A stretch of DNA of 64,000 nucleotides from Haladaptatus paucihalophilus DX253. Lineage in GTDB: Archaea; Halobacteriota; Halobacteria; Halobacteriales; Haladaptataceae. The number at the start of each line of letters is the position of its first letter. Within the stretch, counting starts at the first letter, position 1. The stretch is taken from NCBI RefSeq assembly GCF_000376445.1, contig NZ_AQXI01000001.1:528962-592961 (forward strand). Reading direction: 5' to 3'. Both the position numbers and the translations under genes were made by a program. The notes beneath the pieces were generated by a model, which searched no databases, was not told where the DNA came from, and saw nothing but the letters and a program-made list of their open reading frames with translations. Shown piece after piece: positions 60,337 through 64,000 of this stretch.

Positions 60337-60702
60337 ACCTGTCTAGCAGTGGTTTGGGAGAGGTAAAGATGGGGATTCATTCGATACGAGCCGGTTTTCC
60401 GATGGGATAGTAAAAAATGGTACATTTTGGGATTTTTCAGTAGTTTTCAGTATCTTCAATGAGGATACAGTGCTCTCCGTGAGAGAACAGTACTCATCGG
60501 TACGATTCAGTGTATCCACTGATGTCGATTTTCGATGAAACCGTTTCTCTGTCAGGAGTACCGACGGTCGTCGTCGATTCACCGCCGCGGTGCTGTGGCT
60601 TCACGCTTCGCTCACCGAATCGACGGCGTATCGGCGTCTCGGAGTGGTCACTTTTTTAGGAAATCCAACAACTCATGTGCGTCGCTGGCGTACTGTGATG
60701 AC
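60337..60702. other. 366-base gene-free gap
   Basis: AT-rich in its first 170 bases (for example ATAGTAAAAAATGG at about 60406-60420), holding the phased repeats. The last 170 bases are GC-richer with no credible gene; only short frames occur. It carries the promoters of the divergent YyaL-like and 60703 genes. Confidence 0.7.
60428..60530. repeat. Helically phased 20-base direct repeats (CAGT at exact 10/20-base steps)
   Basis: CAGT begins at 60438, 60448, 60468, 60488 and 60508. Blocks 60451-60470, 60471-60490, 60491-60510 and 60511-60530 share a loose pattern (T at 1, TC or CTC near 4-6, often GA at 11-12, CAG at 18-20 in the first three). Arms GGATACA (60463-60469) and TGTATCC (60510-60516) also pair. 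Twenty bases is near two helical turns and not a multiple of three, so this is not a coding repeat. Confidence 0.55.
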
Positions 60703-61131
60703 ATGTCCGAAACAGGCATCGACGAGGAGTTCGCGGAAGAGATAGCAACGACCTGTCGGACGGGAATCGGGGACACCCTTCGGAGCGTCATCCACTTCAC
60801 GCCGGACGGATTCGACCTGCTGTACCTCCGAAGCGACTTGCACGGGGGGGACCGCGACGTTGCGAAGGAACGAAAGAGCGTCTTCGTGGAGAACGAACGA
60901 CTCGGCTTCGACACTCACGAGACGTACAGACGGCTCGCGGACGAGGGGTTCGAACCGGCAATCGGTGAGTACGAACTCACCATCCGCGCGTTCTCGGACG
61001 GCTTCGTTAGTCGCGTCATCGTGGGCGACCACGGCGTGCTACTGACGAGCGACAGCCTGCACATCGCGGACTTCGAGGACGTCGCGGTGTCGCTCCGCAC
61101 GATGCTGACCCACCGATTCGGCTCGGAATAA
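60703..61131 (+). CDS. Conserved haloarchaeal protein (possible DUF7522)
   Basis: 142 residues from ATG 60703. EEFAEEIATTCRTGIGDTLRSVIHFTPDGFDLLYLRSDL and GEYELTIRAFSDGFVSRVIVGDHGVLLTSDSLHIADFEDVAVSLRTML give an alpha-beta layout resembling roadblock- or PAS-like sensory folds. Family name given from memory only. No operon partner. Confidence 0.65.
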   Translation: MSETGIDEEFAEEIATTCRTGIGDTLRSVIHFTPDGFDLLYLRSDLHGGDRDVAKERKSVFVENERLGFDTHETYRRLADEGFEPAIGEYELTIRAFSDGFVSRVIVGDHGVLLTSDSLHIADFEDVAVSLRTMLTHRFGSE

Positions 61132-61200
61132 CCACGAATATGTATACTTTGCCGCTGTCAAACGACAACGTTTACACCGCTGTGCGCACATCGTGCCCAC

Positions 61201-62490
61201 ATGAGTGAGACCGTACTGCTGGTGGGTGGCGGCGGCCGCGAACACGCCATCGCCCGAGCGTTGGCCGACAGCGACACCGACCTCTACGCCTGTGCAGGCA
61301 ACCGGAATCCCGGAATCGCCCGTCTCGCGGACGGCTTCGAGACGCTGGAGACGACGAACACGACGGCCGTCGTCGCCTACGCCGAGGAGGTCGGCGCGAC
61401 GCTCGCCGTCGTCGGTCCCGAGGGACCGCTCGCCGCGGGTGTCGCGGACGCGTTGGACGAGGCCGGAATCTACGCGTTCGGTCCCCACGCCGACGAGGCG
61501 CGCATCGAGACGGACAAGGCGTTCCAGCGTCGGTTTATGCAGGAACACGACATTCCTGGCTGCCCCGACTTCGAGACGTTCGACGACATGGAGGCGGCCT
61601 GCGAATTCATCGACGCGTACGACGGCGACCTCGCGGTCAAACCCGCCGGGCTGACGGGCGGCAAGGGCGTCAAAGTCATCGGCGACCAAGTGACAGACGA
61701 GGAGGCGAAGGCGTACCTCCGCGACAGCGACTACGACCGCGTGGTGCTCGAAGAGCGACTCGTCGGCGAGGAGTTCACCGTGCAGGCGCTCGTGGCGAAC
61801 GGTCAGTTGCGCGTCACGCCCGCGATTCAGGATCACAAGCGCGCCTACGAGGGCGACGAGGGTCCCAACACGGGCGGTATGGGGAGCTACAGCGACGCGG
61901 GGCTCGAACTCCCGTTCATGACGGAAGAGGACTACCACGAGGCCGTCGAAGTGCTGAAGGAGACCGTCGCAGCGTTGGACGACTACCGCGGTGTCCTCTA
62001 CGGGCAGTTCATGCTCACGGCCGATGGCGTGAACGTCATCGAGTTCAACGCCCGGTTCGGCGACCCCGAGGCGATGAACACCCTGCCGGTTCTGACGACG
62101 GACTTCCTCGACGTGCTCGTCGCGGCACGCGAGGGCGACGACTTGCCGAAACTCTCCTTCGCGCCGGAGGCGACCGTCTGTAAGTACGCGGTGCCTGACG
62201 GGTATCCGACCGACCCTGAAGCGGGGGCGAAGGTGAAGATAACTGAGGAGAACGCGGGCGAGGCCATCCTGTTTTACGCCAGCGTCGACGAACGGGACGA
62301 CGGAATTTACACCACCACGTCGCGCTCGTTCGCCGTCGTCGGCCGCGGCGAGTCCATCGCGGACGCCGAAACAATCGCAGAGGACGCCCTGTCGGTCGCT
62401 GGCGAAGAGGGACTGCACATGCGCCACGACATCGGGACCGAGGAACTCGTACAGCGACGAATCGACCACGTACAGGCACTGCGTAACTGA
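61201..62490 (+). CDS. purD: Phosphoribosylamine-glycine ligase
   Basis: Second step of purine synthesis: couples phosphoribosylamine and glycine using ATP. 429 residues, standard length. LLVGGGGREHAIARAL (about 5-20), PEGPLAAGVADAL (about 79-91), ATP-grasp segments KPAGLTGGKGVKVI (about 149-162), LVGEEFTVQALV, NTGGMGSYSDAG and NVIEFNARFGDPEAMNTLPVL are all in place. Monocistronic. Confidence 0.98.
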   Translation: MSETVLLVGGGGREHAIARALADSDTDLYACAGNRNPGIARLADGFETLETTNTTAVVAYAEEVGATLAVVGPEGPLAAGVADALDEAGIYAFGPHADEARIETDKAFQRRFMQEHDIPGCPDFETFDDMEAACEFIDAYDGDLAVKPAGLTGGKGVKVIGDQVTDEEAKAYLRDSDYDRVVLEERLVGEEFTVQALVANGQLRVTPAIQDHKRAYEGDEGPNTGGMGSYSDAGLELPFMTEEDYHEAVEVLKETVAALDDYRGVLYGQFMLTADGVNVIEFNARFGDPEAMNTLPVLTTDFLDVLVAAREGDDLPKLSFAPEATVCKYAVPDGYPTDPEAGAKVKITEENAGEAILFYASVDERDDGIYTTTSRSFAVVGRGESIADAETIAEDALSVAGEEGLHMRHDIGTEELVQRRIDHVQALRN

Positions 62491-62559
62491 TCGTAACGAC
62501 CACACTACGGGACCGTCAATCGGCCCATACTCAAGCCGTTACATACGGACAGATATGGT

Positions 62560-62856
62560 ATGAAACGAGAGCTGAACACGGACGAAATCTTCGAGGCACT
62601 GGGGCATCGTCAGCGTCGGCATGTCCTCGACGTCCTCTTGAACTGCGACGGTGCGACGACCGTCTCCGAACTCGCCAACAAGACGAGTTCGAAAACCGAC
62701 CGTCAGGTCGACCGTATCAAAACCGGTCTTCTTCACTCCCACCTCCCCCGTCTGGAAGGGATGGGAATCGTCGAATTCGACCGCGACGACGGTACGGTAA
62801 CACCGACCGCGGCCGTCACCGACCTCGAACCATTCTTCGAACTGATAGACTGCTAA
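62560..62856 (+). CDS. Winged-helix regulator
   Basis: 98 residues. DEIFEALGHRQRRHVLDVLLNCDGATTVSELANKTSSKTDRQVDRIKTGLLHSHLPRLEGMGIVEFDRDDGTVT is the haloarchaeal wHTH domain seen in many small regulators (DUF7344-like). Starts after a 69-base gap downstream of purD. Target unknown. Confidence 0.85.
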   Translation: MKRELNTDEIFEALGHRQRRHVLDVLLNCDGATTVSELANKTSSKTDRQVDRIKTGLLHSHLPRLEGMGIVEFDRDDGTVTPTAAVTDLEPFFELIDC

Positions 62857-62937
62857 CGGCTGGCGTGGAACCGTATTCGGTGCTCCGTAGACCGAGAGAA
62901 AGGTAGGTTCAAGCTAATTCGAAAGCAAGTCGATGTC

Positions 62938-63453
62938 GTGAGCGACGACACGACCCGGCGCCACGAGCGAATCGCGCACCACACGACGCCCGGTGGCCTG
63001 AACTCCTTGCAGTACTGGACGAACGCCCGGAGTCCGCTTCGGGTTGCGATACACTACCTCGTCATCTGGCTCGTTCGGATCAATCCGAGCCTTCGGTTGA
63101 AGAGTTGGCTCCTCCGAAAAATCGGCGTCACGGTCGGCCGCGGGGTGTCGTGGGGACTGGAATCGACGCCCGACGTGTTCTGGCCCGACCTCATCACCGT
63201 CGAGGACCACGCCATCATCGGCTACGACGCGACCATCCTCTGTCACGAGTTTCTGCAGGACGAGTACCGAACCGGAGAGGTCGTCATCGGCGAGCGCGCC
63301 ATGATCGGTGCTGGCGCGATTATCCTCCCTGGCGTCGAAATCGGTGCGAACGCACAGGTCGCGGCCAATTCGCTGGTAACTCGGGACGTACCGCCGGGCG
63401 CGACCGTCGCGGGCGTTCCCGCGACGGAGATGTCGAGCGAAACCGTGGAGTAA
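62938..63453 (+). CDS. Hexapeptide-repeat acyltransferase (Maa/NodL-like)
   Basis: 171 residues from GTG 62938. An N-terminal helical region (LNSLQYWTNARSPLRVAIHYLVIWLVRI) that may touch the membrane, then hexads GVTVGR, DLITVED, EVVIGE, AMIGAG, VEIGAN and the closing VPPGATVAGVPA. The His-containing loop is ATILCHEF. Transfers acetyl groups to sugars or similar acceptors. Confidence 0.9.
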   Translation: MSDDTTRRHERIAHHTTPGGLNSLQYWTNARSPLRVAIHYLVIWLVRINPSLRLKSWLLRKIGVTVGRGVSWGLESTPDVFWPDLITVEDHAIIGYDATILCHEFLQDEYRTGEVVIGERAMIGAGAIILPGVEIGANAQVAANSLVTRDVPPGATVAGVPATEMSSETVE

Positions 63454-63572
63454 TCGTCCGACGAACGAGTGTTGACGACTCCGCTCCATCGATTTCCGCT
63501 CTCGCTCTCCGCGCTTCGTCTTCCTGGCCGCGTTCTGTAGCTTTTTTACCTGACCGTGGCGAACGCCGTGGT

Positions 63573-63770
63573 ATGACCACGCTCTCGTTCGATGACGAAG
63601 GTGTCGATGTCGTCTACGAAGGAACCGAATTCCGCCTCTCCAAGGACCTCATCGAGGAGGCGACGGGGAAATCCTACTACGACGTGACCGACCACCAAGT
63701 CCTCCGTATCGTGGAGAAGGACCCCGCGATAGGCGGGCAGGCCCGCCGAATCGGCGACATCCTCCGCTGA
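63573..63770 (+). CDS. Small haloarchaeal protein, DUF5800-like
   Basis: 65 residues from ATG 63573. MTTLSFDDEGVDVVYEGTEFRLSKDLIEEATGKSYYDVTDHQVLRIVEKDPAIGGQARRIGDILR follows the DUF5800 pattern I recall. Single alpha/beta domain, no cysteines. Function unknown; wide in haloarchaea. Confidence 0.8.
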   Translation: MTTLSFDDEGVDVVYEGTEFRLSKDLIEEATGKSYYDVTDHQVLRIVEKDPAIGGQARRIGDILR

Positions 63771-63812
63771 CCACTCCGGTAGCGTTTAGACGGGGGAGAC
63801 GAAACGTTCGGT

Positions 63813-63950
63813 ATGAACCTTCCCGCCGATTTCGAACACCCCGCATGGATGACCGCGGCGAGCACGGTCGGCTCGTACCTGCTCATTCTCGTGTCGATGA
63901 CGATACTGCTGTTCGGCGTTCCCTACGCACTTTTTACGGCGCTGGTGTAA
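63813..63950 (+). CDS. 45-residue single-span membrane microprotein
   Basis: MNLPADFEHPAWMTAASTVG then a hydrophobic helix SYLLILVSMTILLFGVPYAL (about 21-40) and FTALV before TAA. ATG 63813, stop 63948-63950. It follows the DUF5800-like gene by 42 bases and may be co-expressed. Function unknown. Confidence 0.65.
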   Translation: MNLPADFEHPAWMTAASTVGSYLLILVSMTILLFGVPYALFTALV

Positions 63951-64000
63951 ATCGGGGTTCCTCGACGAGTGTTGAGACTCCGGAGCTGACGAGCGCGACG

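Overview
The window is a piece of a haloarchaeal chromosome. The signs are high GC with strongly acidic proteins, many leaderless genes with a TATA element about 25-30 bases upstream of ATG or GTG, Tat-type leaders on secreted proteins, an AglB/AglJ N-glycosylation locus, an archaeal class II tRNA-Leu, and archaeal markers (aTrm56, PyrI, archaeal CoaD, XPB-Bax1, PF01877 RNA-binding protein). Genus cannot be settled from sequence alone; several short Tat-exported halolysins plus a full glycerol locus would fit a Haladaptatus-like organism, but that is a guess.

Layout. 1-6.6 kb: glycerol use, with glpK (cut by the window edge, minus strand), a Cdc6-like ATPase, and the overlapping glpA-glpB-glpC operon for membrane glycerol-3-phosphate oxidation. 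6.6-7.9 kb: small membrane, winged-helix and zinc-ribbon genes. 7.9-22.6 kb: protein N-glycosylation, with a DUF368 polyprenyl-phosphate translocase candidate next to the oligosaccharyltransferase aglB, then a visibly AT-richer island of glycosyltransferases, a flippase, an acyltransferase and two alkaline-phosphatase-superfamily enzymes, closed by an AglJ-type dolichol-phosphate glycosyltransferase. 22.6-29.1 kb: a MinD/RAD55-like overlapping pair, pyrB-pyrI, a sequon-rich secreted protein, a VOC protein, a large FKBP, a regulator and coaD. 29.1-30.4 kb: a one-repeat TFB-like protein, tRNA-Leu(UAG), and directly behind it four tandem structured units each ending in a copy of the tRNA 3' end. 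30.4-36.3 kb: housekeeping genes. 36.5-41.9 kb: four tandem Tat-exported subtilisins (halolysins), preceded by a free-standing subtilisin prodomain gene and followed by a BsuPI-type protease-inhibitor gene. 42-49 kb: DUF2797, XPB-like helicase, Bax1 nuclease, RNA m5C methyltransferase with PUA-like partner, and PAC2. 49-64 kb: amino-acid and cofactor metabolism (aminotransferase, UbiA prenyltransferase, cysteine synthase, purD), NUDIX, hydrolase, phosphatase, CBS and thioredoxin genes and several small haloarchaeal proteins.

The strongest leads are: (1) the tRNA-Leu-derived array, in which the inner stems differ in sequence between units yet stay paired; (2) a protease/inhibitor module in which two predicted cytoplasmic inhibitors flank four Tat (folded-export) subtilisins, one of which is a mosaic of its neighbours; (3) DUF368 beside AglB, a candidate for dolichyl-phosphate recycling; (4) a set of helically phased 20-base direct repeats at 60.43-60.53 kb; (5) a DUF2797 gene fused in operon to XPB near Bax1.
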